The notes under the pieces are model-generated. The model searched no databases. It saw nothing but the letters and a program-made list of their open reading frames with translations, and was not told the origin of the DNA. This document shows, in pieces, positions 1 through 5,800 of a stretch of DNA of 8,274 nucleotides (position 1 is the stretch's first letter; every line of letters begins with the position of its first letter). The stretch is taken from the NCBI GenBank assembly GCA_023301645.1, contig JALZUH010000049.1, positions 1 to 8,274 on the forward strand. The letters are read 5' to 3'. The translations under genes were made by a program, and so were the position numbers. Origin of the DNA: Akkermansiaceae bacterium. GTDB lineage: Bacteria > Verrucomicrobiota > Verrucomicrobiia > Verrucomicrobiales > Akkermansiaceae.

Positions 1-1269
1 AAAAGCAAACTGCGCTGCCTCAATTGGGTCTTTATTTGACCAGCTTGAGAGTAATCGACTCACAGCCCCATTCCATAGCGTCCGATCCTCGATTTGATCG
101 ACAAAGGCCTTAGCACCCTCGATATCCTTACCCGCGTAGCGATACACAAAATCACCCACATCATAATCTCCAATACTTTTCATACCTCTCTGCAGGAACA
201 CCTCAGCCACCTTCTGCGGGTTCTCACTAGCCATATCTTCATAAACCTCAGCTAAAGCAGCCTCTCTCTCACCCTCATCATCGAGTGCGTTTGCCATTTC
301 AATAGCTGCATCTGGGTTTTCTTTCGATAACCCACTCATCACAGACTCCAGAGCTTCTTTTTTGAGCTTAGGGTCTTCTATGCTATCGAGATAAGTCTTC
401 GCGTAGTCTAAATCTTCGACGGCTAACTTCCTTAATGCTGATCGGTAAGTCCAATTATTCTCCCCTTCAGAACCCATTTTTTCATAAAGTTCTAGATACC
501 TCTTAGGGTCACGGTGTGATAACTGCTGCAATATCCCCTCGCCAGCAGCAGCCTTAATATCAGCATCTACGATAGCCTCAAAATACGCAATAGCTTCATC
601 TTCATCACTATTAAACCATGCCGACAAAACATTTCTCGTTAAGTCCTTTTTTTTCTCATCCAAGCTTGAGTTATTAATCCATTGCAGTGTTTTCTCGGGT
701 GCCTGCTGGCCTAAGTTGTAGATGATCCCACTCATCTGATCTGAAGTTGCTATGCTCTCATTTTGTGCCAGCAGCTCGAATGCCTTATCCTGATCAGTCG
801 ATGCTAAAGTATTGATCAAACCAGAAATCATCGCCTGCTGATCACTCGTATCCTCCACACCGTCGATGTAAGTCTGCACAGCCGCGAGATCCTTTTGCGC
901 CCACTGCGAGATCACAGAAGTCATCGCCCAGCGTTTCTGATCTCCAGGGAGTTCGTCACATTTGCCCAAGGCCGCTACTGGGTCACTCTCTGCCCACTGG
1001 CTTACAATACTGTACAATGCCTGATTCGCTTTATTCTCCTGAGCCAGTTTGAACGCTCTCTCAGGATTACTCTTAGCCACTCCTATCAAGGCGCTCGAAA
1101 TAACCGTATTCTTGATTCTTTTATCCTCAATGGTCAGCGCGACATCTAACGCCCCTTCAGCATCACTTGCACTCCACTCTTGAAAAATGGCATACATCGC
1201 TATATATTTCTTCTGATCGTTGAGCTGCTCAGCCACTGCCATAGCATCCTGTGGATTGATCTCAGCAAG
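1..1269 (-). repeat. Array of about 14 degenerate 32-residue (96-bp) coding repeats
   Basis: Within the leftward protein, units begin at residues 122, 153, 185, 213, 244, 276, 307, 339, 371, 403, 435, 467, 499 and 531. Spacings are 31, 32, 28, 31, 32, 31 and then a run of exactly 32. Each begins with W, L, M, Y or V, usually then A or S, with D or N four residues later, often P, and A at about position nine, and each ends in a helix. The DNA copies are diverged, so this is a protein-level repeat rather than a recent DNA duplication. The last unit is cut by the window edge. Confidence 0.85.
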
Positions 1270-1632
1270 TCGAGAGAAGCAGGCTGAAAACATCGCTTGA
1301 TTCGAGCCAGTATAGTAGCTCACATTGTCAAACTCTGGGCTATCAAGTAGATTCTTAATCTCTTTGGCGTTGAGGGAAAAGACCGCCATAGCATTTTTCA
1401 TAACACTGCGGCTATCCGTGCGATCCATCGACCCCAGTAGATTAGTGATAGCCACCCTACTGTCTTTTGAGCTGGATTTCTGCGGCCGGGACACACTAGA
1501 CCGAGCACTAGTTGCGACATTCTCTGCCGTTAGCGTCCCTTCACCGGTATCACCTCCACCTGCACCACCTAAAAAATATCCTAGGCCACCAAAACACAAG
1601 CCTGCAGCCACAGTAGACAATACTAATTTCAT
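1..1632 (-). CDS. Membrane-anchored or exported protein of about 32-residue helical repeats, C-terminus outside the window
   Basis: I translated 544 codons from the ATG at 1632 to base 1 with no stop, so the C-terminus lies beyond the left edge. Residues 1-27 are a hydrophobic, glycine-rich export signal or membrane anchor (starts MKLVLSTVAAG), followed by a Ser/Thr-rich linker to about residue 57. There is no valid lipobox around Cys13, because Leu precedes it. From residue 122 the protein is a tandem array of about 31-32 residue units with a [W/L]-A-x-x-[D/N]-P-x-x-A opening, predicted as paired helices forming a solenoid. This suggests a periplasmic or surface protein-binding scaffold; no catalytic motif is visible. 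An ATG is preferred over an in-frame GTG three codons upstream; no Shine-Dalgarno is present. Codons often end in T or A (GAT, GCT, TTA), unlike the C-ending codons of the rightward genes. Function is unknown; it may be TPR-like or HEAT-like. Gene reality is very likely. Confidence 0.88.
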   Translation of the reverse strand, partial: MKLVLSTVAAGLCFGGLGYFLGGAGGGDTGEGTLTAENVATSARSSVSRPQKSSSKDSRVAITNLLGSMDRTDSRSVMKNAMAVFSLNAKEIKNLLDSPEFDNVSYYTGSNQAMFSACFSRLAEINPQDAMAVAEQLNDQKKYIAMYAIFQEWSASDAEGALDVALTIEDKRIKNTVISSALIGVAKSNPERAFKLAQENKANQALYSIVSQWAESDPVAALGKCDELPGDQKRWAMTSVISQWAQKDLAAVQTYIDGVEDTSDQQAMISGLINTLASTDQDKAFELLAQNESIATSDQMSGIIYNLGQQAPEKTLQWINNSSLDEKKKDLTRNVLSAWFNSDEDEAIAYFEAIVDADIKAAAGEGILQQLSHRDPKRYLELYEKMGSEGENNWTYRSALRKLAVEDLDYAKTYLDSIEDPKLKKEALESVMSGLSKENPDAAIEMANALDDEGEREAALAEVYEDMASENPQKVAEVFLQRGMKSIGDYDVGDFVYRYAGKDIEGAKAFVDQIEDRTLWNGAVSRLLSSWSNKDPIEAAQFAF

Positions 1633-1641
1633 ACAGCCCAC

Positions 1642-1670
1642 ATAGCAGCATTCCAAAAGACCTCAATCAA
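1642..1670 (-). promoter_or_regulatory. Candidate promoter of the repeat protein gene (extended -10)
   Basis: On the minus strand, TTGATT (1665-1670) lies 17 bp from TGCTAT (1642-1647), and the -10 is preceded by TGC, giving an extended -10 element. It follows the terminator of the tRNA gene and ends 9 bases before the ATG, so transcription would begin at or next to the start codon. The -10 hexamer matches the consensus at only three of six positions, so this is a tentative call. Confidence 0.32.
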
Positions 1671-1722
1671 AATGCACCGCCACCCCATCACATCTCCAAT
1701 CGACCAGCCGTTAAAAACAGGC

Positions 1723-1752
1723 AAAAAAAATCCCCACTAAATATAGCGAGGA
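1723..1752 (-). terminator. Intrinsic terminator downstream of tRNA-His
   Basis: Read on the minus strand, TCCTCGCTA pairs with TAGTGGGGA across a four-base TATT loop (nine pairs, two of them G-U), followed directly by eight Ts. This is a textbook Rho-independent terminator. It lies 29 bases beyond the CCA end of the tRNA and before the repeat protein gene, so it should end the tRNA transcript and separate the two units. Confidence 0.85.
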
Positions 1753-1781
1753 ACATCAAACGACAGGATAAACATGAAAAA

Positions 1782-1857
1782 TGGGGTGGATGACGGGGCT
1801 CGAACCCGCGACAACCGGAATCACAATCCGGGGCTCTACCACTGAGCTACAACCACC
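1782..1857 (-). tRNA. tRNA-His (anticodon GTG)
   Basis: The minus strand folds into a full cloverleaf. The anticodon arm is CCGGA-TTGTGAT-TCCGG with anticodon GTG, the D arm is GCTC/GAGC, and the T arm is GCGGG-TTCGAGC-CCCGT with one terminal G-U pair. The extra 5' G (position -1, base 1857) opposite C73 is the identity element of histidine tRNAs, confirming the assignment. The CCA end is encoded (1782-1784). The acceptor stem has a U-U mismatch at 5-68. A five-pair GC-rich hairpin (CCGAC/GTCGG, 1872-1885) lies about 14 bases upstream in the leader or flank. The gene is followed by a strong terminator. Confidence 0.97.
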
Positions 1858-1893
1858 ATAATCATTTTCCTCCGACCAAGGTCGGGGCGGATG

Positions 1894-1907
1894 AATAATG
1901 CATTATT
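1894..1907. repeat. Perfect 14-bp palindrome upstream of tRNA-His
   Basis: AATAATGCATTATT is its own reverse complement. It lies 37 bp upstream of the tRNA 5' end. On the minus strand it contains AATAAT, a 5/6 match to a -10 box, so it may be the tRNA promoter or an operator over it. No convincing -35 was found at 16-18 bp. The palindrome itself is certain; the role is a guess. Confidence 0.35.
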
Positions 1908-1980
1908 TCAAAATTGCAAAGCGAAAAATGAACTTCGCGTGCCAAAAAATCACTTTTCTCACAAATCCCCTACTTACAGC

Positions 1981-2577
1981 CTACCTCAGCGACTGCTTCA
2001 CATTCCCCCTCGCAAGGAAAACAAGGCACAGTATCGGATAAATACAGACCATGACCACACCCACAATATTCCCCACACCCGTCGCCATTTGTTGGAATTC
2101 CTGTAGTTGCTCACCACCCTGAGAATTAGCAGCATACACCTTTTCCTGAAAAACCCTCGTTGGCTCCGCCATAATGACAATCATCACTACCGCAGCAACC
2201 ATACGTGAAACAGCCCAGAAAATACTAGTGCCCACTGCCCACCTCTTTCTCCGCAACAAACCAATACCTGCTGTGATCAAGACAATACCAAAGACCACCT
2301 TAAGGATCATGTCCGCATAAGCAAAACTCACAATACCCTCATAAGCATCTATCATTGCATCAAACTCCTTGATCTCGCCCTTGGGCACCAACGCCTTGAG
2401 AGCTGCAAATGCACCCACCGAAAAAACGGCTGAAATCAACCCGAAAGCACCATATATAATATGGATAATACCAAACACCTTAGGAACACTAGAAGGCAGT
2501 GCAGGAAGCTCGCTAGCTCTCGAAGGAGCTGACATCGCACTATCTGATACCTCGTAGGGTGATAATTCATCATTCAT
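1981..2577 (-). CDS. Four-helix inner-membrane protein of unknown function
   Basis: This is a 198-residue protein. Residues 1-33 are a polar, proline- and serine-rich cytoplasmic tail starting MNDELSPYEV. Four hydrophobic segments follow at about 34-60, 85-107, 114-137 and 168-189. The sequence GLLRRKRWA (106-114) after helix 2 is a positively charged loop that fits the positive-inside rule, and a Gln/Glu-rich loop (about 143-163) lies between helices 3 and 4. A GTG-initiated reading from 2616 would add 13 residues. I prefer the ATG at 2577 because 'short tail with N/S-P-Y then helices' is a familiar layout in small Verrucomicrobia and Planctomycetes membrane proteins, and a GTGAGG lies just upstream, though closer than ideal. 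It is divergent from tyrS across 87 bp and upstream of tRNA-His on the same strand. There is no enzymatic motif and no function should be assumed. Confidence 0.82.
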   Translation of the reverse strand: MNDELSPYEVSDSAMSAPSRASELPALPSSVPKVFGIIHIIYGAFGLISAVFSVGAFAALKALVPKGEIKEFDAMIDAYEGIVSFAYADMILKVVFGIVLITAGIGLLRRKRWAVGTSIFWAVSRMVAAVVMIVIMAEPTRVFQEKVYAANSQGGEQLQEFQQMATGVGNIVGVVMVCIYPILCLVFLARGNVKQSLR

Positions 2578-2664
2578 GCCCTCACCATATGGCAAAAGCA
2601 AGCCGCGTAAAGACACATCTTACGGCTCGACAGAGACACCGAATCAATCCAACCTCCACCAGCC

Positions 2665-3843
2665 ATGAGTCTACCAATCGAAGACGCCCTCAACATCCTC
2701 ACCTCAGGAACAGCCAAAGTTCTCAGTGAAAAAGAACTCAAAGAAAAACTCGAACTAGGGAGACCTCTACGTATCAAGCTCGGAGTAGACCCCACAGCCC
2801 CTGACATCCACCTCGGGCACACGCTCGCCTTTGAAAAACTACGTCAGTTTCAAGAACTCGGCCATCACGCCATCTTACTCATTGGTGATTTCACAGCCAC
2901 CGTAGGTGATCCTACTGGCAGATCAGCGGCAAGACCCCCACTCACACGCGAAGAAGTCCTCGCCAATGCTGAGACCTACACCACACAAGCCTTCAAGATC
3001 CTCGACCAAGAGAAAACAGAAGTCGTCTACAATGGCGAATGGTTCCGCAAAATGAACTACGAGCAAGTCCTCAAGCTCAATGCACGCGTCACCATGCAGC
3101 AAATGCTCCAACGCGAAGACTTCAAGTCGCGCATCGAAAAAGGACAAGAAGTGCGCCTCCACGAAACTCAATACCCCATCATGCAGGGCTGGGACTCAGT
3201 AGAAATCAAATCTGATGTAGAAATCGGCGGAACAGACCAGCTCTTTAACATCCTCGTTGGACGCGACCTTCAGAAAGAAGAAGGAATGCCCCAGCAAGTC
3301 GTCATCCTCATGCCACTTCTCGAAGGTCTAGATGGCGTTAAGAAAATGTCCAAATCTGCCAATAACTACATTGGTGTCAATGACGCACCTGATGAGATGT
3401 TTGGCAAGATCATGAGTATATCCGATGACCTCATGGATCGATACTACCTCCTACTACTAGGCCAACAGCGCGACCAAGCAGCTCACCCCATGGACGCCAA
3501 AAAGCAACTAGCTGAACAAATCACCACACGCTACCACGATCAGCAAGACGCCACCGCAGCCAGAACGACATGGGAATCACGCTTCTCAAATCGCGACACC
3601 TCAGCTGGCGCGAAGCCATTCTCACCCGCCAATGACGACAGCAATCTTGCCCAGCAAGTTCAGCTCGCCTTCACCACTGTTTTTGAAATTCAAAAATCTC
3701 TTGGAGAGATCAGAAAACAGCATATTCTCCCCGGAGCAGTGCAGCTCAATGGCGAAAAGCTCACCGACCCAACGGCCGTCATCGACTTCAAAGAAACAGA
3801 CGTCCTTCGACTTTCCAAAAAACACTCAGTTGTCATCTCCTAA
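2665..3843 (+). CDS. tyrS: Tyrosyl-tRNA synthetase (type 2, KMSKS form)
   Basis: This 392-residue class I synthetase charges tRNA-Tyr with tyrosine using ATP in the cytoplasm. The catalytic Rossmann fold contains the HIGH signature as HLGH (49-52), after GVDPTAPD (40-47). The tyrosine-pocket stretch begins YPIMQGWD (170-177), followed by GGTDQ (188-192), and the ATP-binding loop is KMSKS (227-231). The KMSKS spelling, rather than the KFGKS/T type of E. coli TyrS, places it in the second bacterial TyrRS group. The C-terminal 60 or so residues (GEIRKQHILPGAVQLNGEK onward) match an S4-like RNA-binding domain. Length is normal and all motifs are intact. The start is the first ATG, aligned with the usual short N-terminus; there is no Shine-Dalgarno, the upstream region being C-rich. 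No T-box leader was found. The next gene follows after 76 bp. Confidence 0.97.
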   Translation: MSLPIEDALNILTSGTAKVLSEKELKEKLELGRPLRIKLGVDPTAPDIHLGHTLAFEKLRQFQELGHHAILLIGDFTATVGDPTGRSAARPPLTREEVLANAETYTTQAFKILDQEKTEVVYNGEWFRKMNYEQVLKLNARVTMQQMLQREDFKSRIEKGQEVRLHETQYPIMQGWDSVEIKSDVEIGGTDQLFNILVGRDLQKEEGMPQQVVILMPLLEGLDGVKKMSKSANNYIGVNDAPDEMFGKIMSISDDLMDRYYLLLLGQQRDQAAHPMDAKKQLAEQITTRYHDQQDATAARTTWESRFSNRDTSAGAKPFSPANDDSNLAQQVQLAFTTVFEIQKSLGEIRKQHILPGAVQLNGEKLTDPTAVIDFKETDVLRLSKKHSVVIS

Positions 3844-3871
3844 AAAAGGATCTAATTCATCCTCACGAGAA

Positions 3872-3886
3872 ACACACACACACACA
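3872..3886. repeat. Short AC dinucleotide tract between tyrS and the 166-residue gene
   Basis: Seven AC units plus a final A form an uninterrupted 15-base tract. It ends 18 bp before a perfect TATAAT box, so it occupies the place where a -35 element would be expected. It is short for a slippage-prone tract, and no function is shown. Confidence 0.6.
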
Positions 3887-3904
3887 TTTTCAACCCAACC
3901 CACT

Positions 3905-3910
3905 TATAAT
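3905..3910 (+). promoter_or_regulatory. Consensus -10 box directly before the 166-residue gene
   Basis: TATAAT matches the sigma-70-type -10 consensus at all six positions and is followed by nine bases and then the ATG at 3920. A start site six to nine bases downstream would place the mRNA 5' end almost at the ATG, giving a leaderless message. That fits the absence of a Shine-Dalgarno sequence. The expected -35 position is only AC repeat, so the promoter would be weak or activator-dependent. Chance occurrence in A/T-rich spacer DNA cannot be excluded. Confidence 0.4.
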
Positions 3911-3919
3911 CAACTAGCT

Positions 3920-4420
3920 ATGAAAGCCTACGAACTCTACACCAACGTCAAATCATCCATTATTTCAGATCTCTTCATGTGGATGCGCGACACCGACCGC
4001 GAACTCTACAAAAATGCACTCGCAAGCCTAGCAGCCAATCGCAAAATGCGCCTACCGTATTTGCAAAAAAAGCCAGTCGCTGAGCAAATTGAATGGATGC
4101 ACAAAACCCTCAAGCTCAAGACCTCAAACATGATGGCAGAGCACATCCTCCAAGTTTACTTCATGAAAGGCCAAGAAGCCATGCTTGTCACCTTTTGTGA
4201 CGCCCTAGAAATCCCTCATGATGGCAACGGACAAGTAGAAACTGAACTCCCTGAGACACTTGATGCTGACAAGCTCAAAGCAGCTGTCGACGCCCTCTTA
4301 GAAAAGAACGACCCAGCACTCGTCGCACTCTACTTACACACATTCAACCTCCAAACACCTGCAGGATGGGATGAGCTAAGTAACACGCTCGAATCAGACA
4401 GCCGCCTAAAATTAGGCTAA
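3920..4420 (+). CDS. Conserved-looking helical protein of unknown function
   Basis: This 166-residue soluble protein starts MKAYELYTNV. I do not recognise a named family. It appears almost wholly alpha-helical, with no signal peptide or membrane segment. The N-terminal half (about 1-95) is rich in Lys, Met and aromatics, with W21, W60 and motif-like stretches QKKPVAEQIEWM (49-60) and FMKGQEAML (81-89). An acidic linker (about 103-118) leads to a smaller helical C-terminal part (119-166). The reading frame is open back to 3632, but that would overlap tyrS by 212 bases in another frame, so the ATG at 3920, just after a TATAAT box, is preferred. C-ending codon use matches tyrS and mreB. It lies 76 bp after tyrS and 282 bp before mreB, so it probably has its own transcript or is co-transcribed with tyrS. 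A link to the cell-shape genes is only positional. Confidence 0.85.
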   Translation: MKAYELYTNVKSSIISDLFMWMRDTDRELYKNALASLAANRKMRLPYLQKKPVAEQIEWMHKTLKLKTSNMMAEHILQVYFMKGQEAMLVTFCDALEIPHDGNGQVETELPETLDADKLKAAVDALLEKNDPALVALYLHTFNLQTPAGWDELSNTLESDSRLKLG

Positions 4421-4441
4421 TTAGCTAACAAACGGCATATC

Positions 4442-4467
4442 GGGGGCAAAAACTGCCCAAAGCCCCT
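4442..4467 (+). terminator. Possible weak hairpin terminator after the 166-residue gene
   Basis: GGGGGC (4442-4447) can pair with GCCCCT (4462-4467) across a 14-base loop. The same G-run can alternatively pair through GGGC (4444-4447) with GCCC (4455-4458) across seven bases, so the two folds compete. No U-tract follows, so this is not a good intrinsic terminator; it could be Rho-dependent or incidental. Confidence 0.25.
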
Positions 4468-4496
4468 ACAATTGAATAGTTAACGACTGTTACCTC

Positions 4497-4525
4497 TTGA
4501 CCTTGCTGCCCTGTGTCTCAATAGT
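4497..4525 (+). promoter_or_regulatory. Candidate promoter of the mreB-mreC-mreD-mrdA operon
   Basis: TTGACC (4497-4502, 5/6 match to the -35 consensus) is separated by 17 bp from AATAGT (4520-4525, 4/6 match to the -10 consensus). It is the best sigma-70-like pair I see in the 282-bp gap before mreB. Use of it would leave a leader of about 170 bases containing a hairpin at 4592-4612. Confidence 0.42.
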
Positions 4526-4591
4526 CACTTATTGAATCTACACGCCCAAAAAGCTCGTAGAGATCATTCAGAAAGCATCTTCAGACCATGC

Positions 4592-4612
4592 GACGTGGAA
4601 AGTCTTCACGTC
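4592..4612 (+). promoter_or_regulatory. Hairpin in the mreB leader
   Basis: GACGTGGA pairs with TTCACGTC (eight pairs, one G-U) across the five-base loop AAGTC. The 3' arm ends 90 bases before the mreB ATG. There is no U-tract, so it is not a terminator. As DNA, the outer GACGTG/CACGTC is also a plausible dyad operator. Confidence 0.4.
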
Positions 4613-4702
4613 ACGATAGTCATGCATCCAGTAAACAGAACCTTTCACAGCACTACTACAGTCGCTAACCGCTCAAATTATTTCAGTAAACATATTTAAA
4701 AA

Positions 4703-5746
4703 ATGAACTACGATTTCATCAAACAACTTTTCAACTTCAAATCAAACGACATTGGTATCGACTTAGGCACAGCCAACACCCTCGTTTATGTGAAGGACCA
4801 AGGTATTGTCCTCCGCGAGCCATCCGTCGTCGCCATTAACTCTGGCACGAATGAAGTGCTCGCTGTCGGTGACGACGCCAAGCGCATGCTAGGCCGCACC
4901 CCAGGAAATATCGTTGCCATCCGCCCACTCAGAGACGGTGTCATCGCAGACTTCGACGTCACTGAAGCCATGCTTCGCCACTTCATCCGCAAGGTAAACA
5001 ATGGCCGCAAACGCTCTAATCCACGTGTTGTCATCGCCATGCCATCTGGCATCACCGAAGTCGAGCGCAGAGCCGTTCGTGAATCTGCTGAGCAAGCAGG
5101 AGCACGCGAAGTCCACCTCATCGAAGAACCTATGGCAGCAGCCATCGGAGTAGGCCTACCCGTCCAAGACGCAGCAGGTAACATGATCGTAGACATCGGA
5201 GGAGGAACTACGGAGGTCGCACTCATCTCCCTATCTGGCATCGTATACAGCCGCAGTGTCCGCACCGCAGGTGACGAGATCGACGAATCCATCACCCACT
5301 ACATGAAGCGCGCCTATAACCTCATGATTGGTGAGCGCACCGCCGAAGAGATCAAAATCCGCCTTGGCTCAGCCGTAGCCCTTCCAAAAGAAATCAACAT
5401 GGACGTCAAAGGCCGTGATCTTGTGGCTGGACTCCCTAAAACAATCAACATCAGCTCAAAGGAAATCCGTGACGCCATGATGGACCCACTGAAGACCATC
5501 GTCGACGCCGTCCGCACTACTCTTGAGCGCTGCCCACCAGAGCTTGCCGCCGACCTAGTCGACCGCGGCATCGTCCTCGCAGGTGGTGGAGCCCTCCTCA
5601 GAGGTCTTGATCAGCTTCTACGCAATGAAACCGGCCTACCTGTTCACGTAGCAGAAGACCCGTTGAGCGCTGTTGCAGAAGGTGCAGGAAAAGTTCTCTC
5701 TGAACTAGCTTTCCTACGCCAAGTTGCCAGCTCTGATTCTCGCTAA
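4703..5746 (+). CDS. mreB: Rod-shape-determining actin homologue MreB
   Basis: This 347-residue bacterial actin polymerises with ATP under the inner membrane and guides elongasome synthesis of side-wall peptidoglycan. Its length is normal. Residues 1-12 (MNYDFIKQLFNF) form the amphipathic membrane-binding helix. Phosphate-1 loop DIGIDLGTANT is at 16-26, the IEEP catalytic segment has glutamates at 141-142, phosphate-2 loop DIGGGTTE is at 164-171, and the adenosine motif AGGGALLRG starts at residue 293. The block from the DGVIADF segment through GERTAEEIK is typical MreB rather than FtsA or DnaK. It is first in the cluster, with mreC 54 bp downstream. No Shine-Dalgarno precedes the ATG; the upstream bases are ATTTAAAAA. 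Regulation probably comes from the promoter at about 4497-4525, with hairpins in the leader and after the stop. Some species carry several mreB-type genes, but the mreC-mreD context supports the primary copy. Confidence 0.98.
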   Translation: MNYDFIKQLFNFKSNDIGIDLGTANTLVYVKDQGIVLREPSVVAINSGTNEVLAVGDDAKRMLGRTPGNIVAIRPLRDGVIADFDVTEAMLRHFIRKVNNGRKRSNPRVVIAMPSGITEVERRAVRESAEQAGAREVHLIEEPMAAAIGVGLPVQDAAGNMIVDIGGGTTEVALISLSGIVYSRSVRTAGDEIDESITHYMKRAYNLMIGERTAEEIKIRLGSAVALPKEINMDVKGRDLVAGLPKTINISSKEIRDAMMDPLKTIVDAVRTTLERCPPELAADLVDRGIVLAGGGALLRGLDQLLRNETGLPVHVAEDPLSAVAEGAGKVLSELAFLRQVASSDSR

Positions 5747-5754
5747 ACCTAACA

Positions 5755-5793
5755 TCTACCAAGCACAATCTAGCATTGTGCTCTCTTGGTAGA
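5755..5793 (+). promoter_or_regulatory. Long bulged hairpin filling the mreB-mreC gap
   Basis: TCTACCAA (5755-5762) pairs perfectly with TTGGTAGA (5786-5793). GCACAAT (5763-5769) pairs perfectly with ATTGTGC (5775-5781). The loop is CTAGC, and one bulge (TCTC, 5782-5785) lies on the 3' side, giving 15 pairs with no mismatch. It begins 8 bases after the mreB stop and ends 7 bases before the mreC ATG, abutting the purine-rich AGAG that would serve as ribosome site. There is no U-tract, so it is not a classic terminator. Roles in mRNA cleavage, 3'-end protection of mreB or damping of mreC translation are inferred. Confidence 0.72.
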
Positions 5794-5800
5794 AGAGAAA

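Noticed and set aside
895..1645. Rightward open frames of 84 and 106 codons over the repeat protein
   Set aside because: They lie antisense to a continuous 544-codon leftward frame with a clear repeat pattern and export signal, and their translations look like random Ser/Arg/Leu-rich sequence.
1635..1650. A four-codon minus-strand mini-ORF (ATG TGG GCT GTA TGA) whose stop overlaps the repeat protein's start
   Set aside because: It has no ribosome site, and such short frames are expected by chance; the candidate promoter would place the transcription start inside or after it.
1921..1938. GCGAA/TTCGC hairpin after the membrane protein gene as a leftward terminator
   Set aside because: Five pairs with an eight-base loop, and the following bases are not a continuous T-run; too weak to call.
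2578..2664. T-box or other amino-acid-responsive leader before tyrS
   Set aside because: The gap is only 87 bp and holds one imperfect bulged hairpin (2602-2626), without the T-box core or an antiterminator/terminator pair.
3843..3864. AGGAT/ATCCT hairpin next to an A-run after tyrS, resembling a leftward terminator
   Set aside because: Only five pairs, and no leftward gene reads into it; in the rightward direction the U-tract is missing.
3632..3919. Longer form of the 166-residue protein with 96 more N-terminal residues
   Set aside because: The extra part overlaps the end of tyrS in another frame and translates to Ser/Pro/Lys-rich low-complexity sequence; the ATG at 3920 follows a -10 box.
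4786..5571. Leftward frames of 169, 75 and 85 codons within mreB
   Set aside because: Antisense shadows of a highly conserved gene; long shadow frames are common here because of biased third positions.
5786..5800. TTG start for mreC adding five residues
   Set aside because: The TTG lies in the 3' arm of the hairpin; the ATG at 5801 has the better ribosome site and gives a normal N-terminus.
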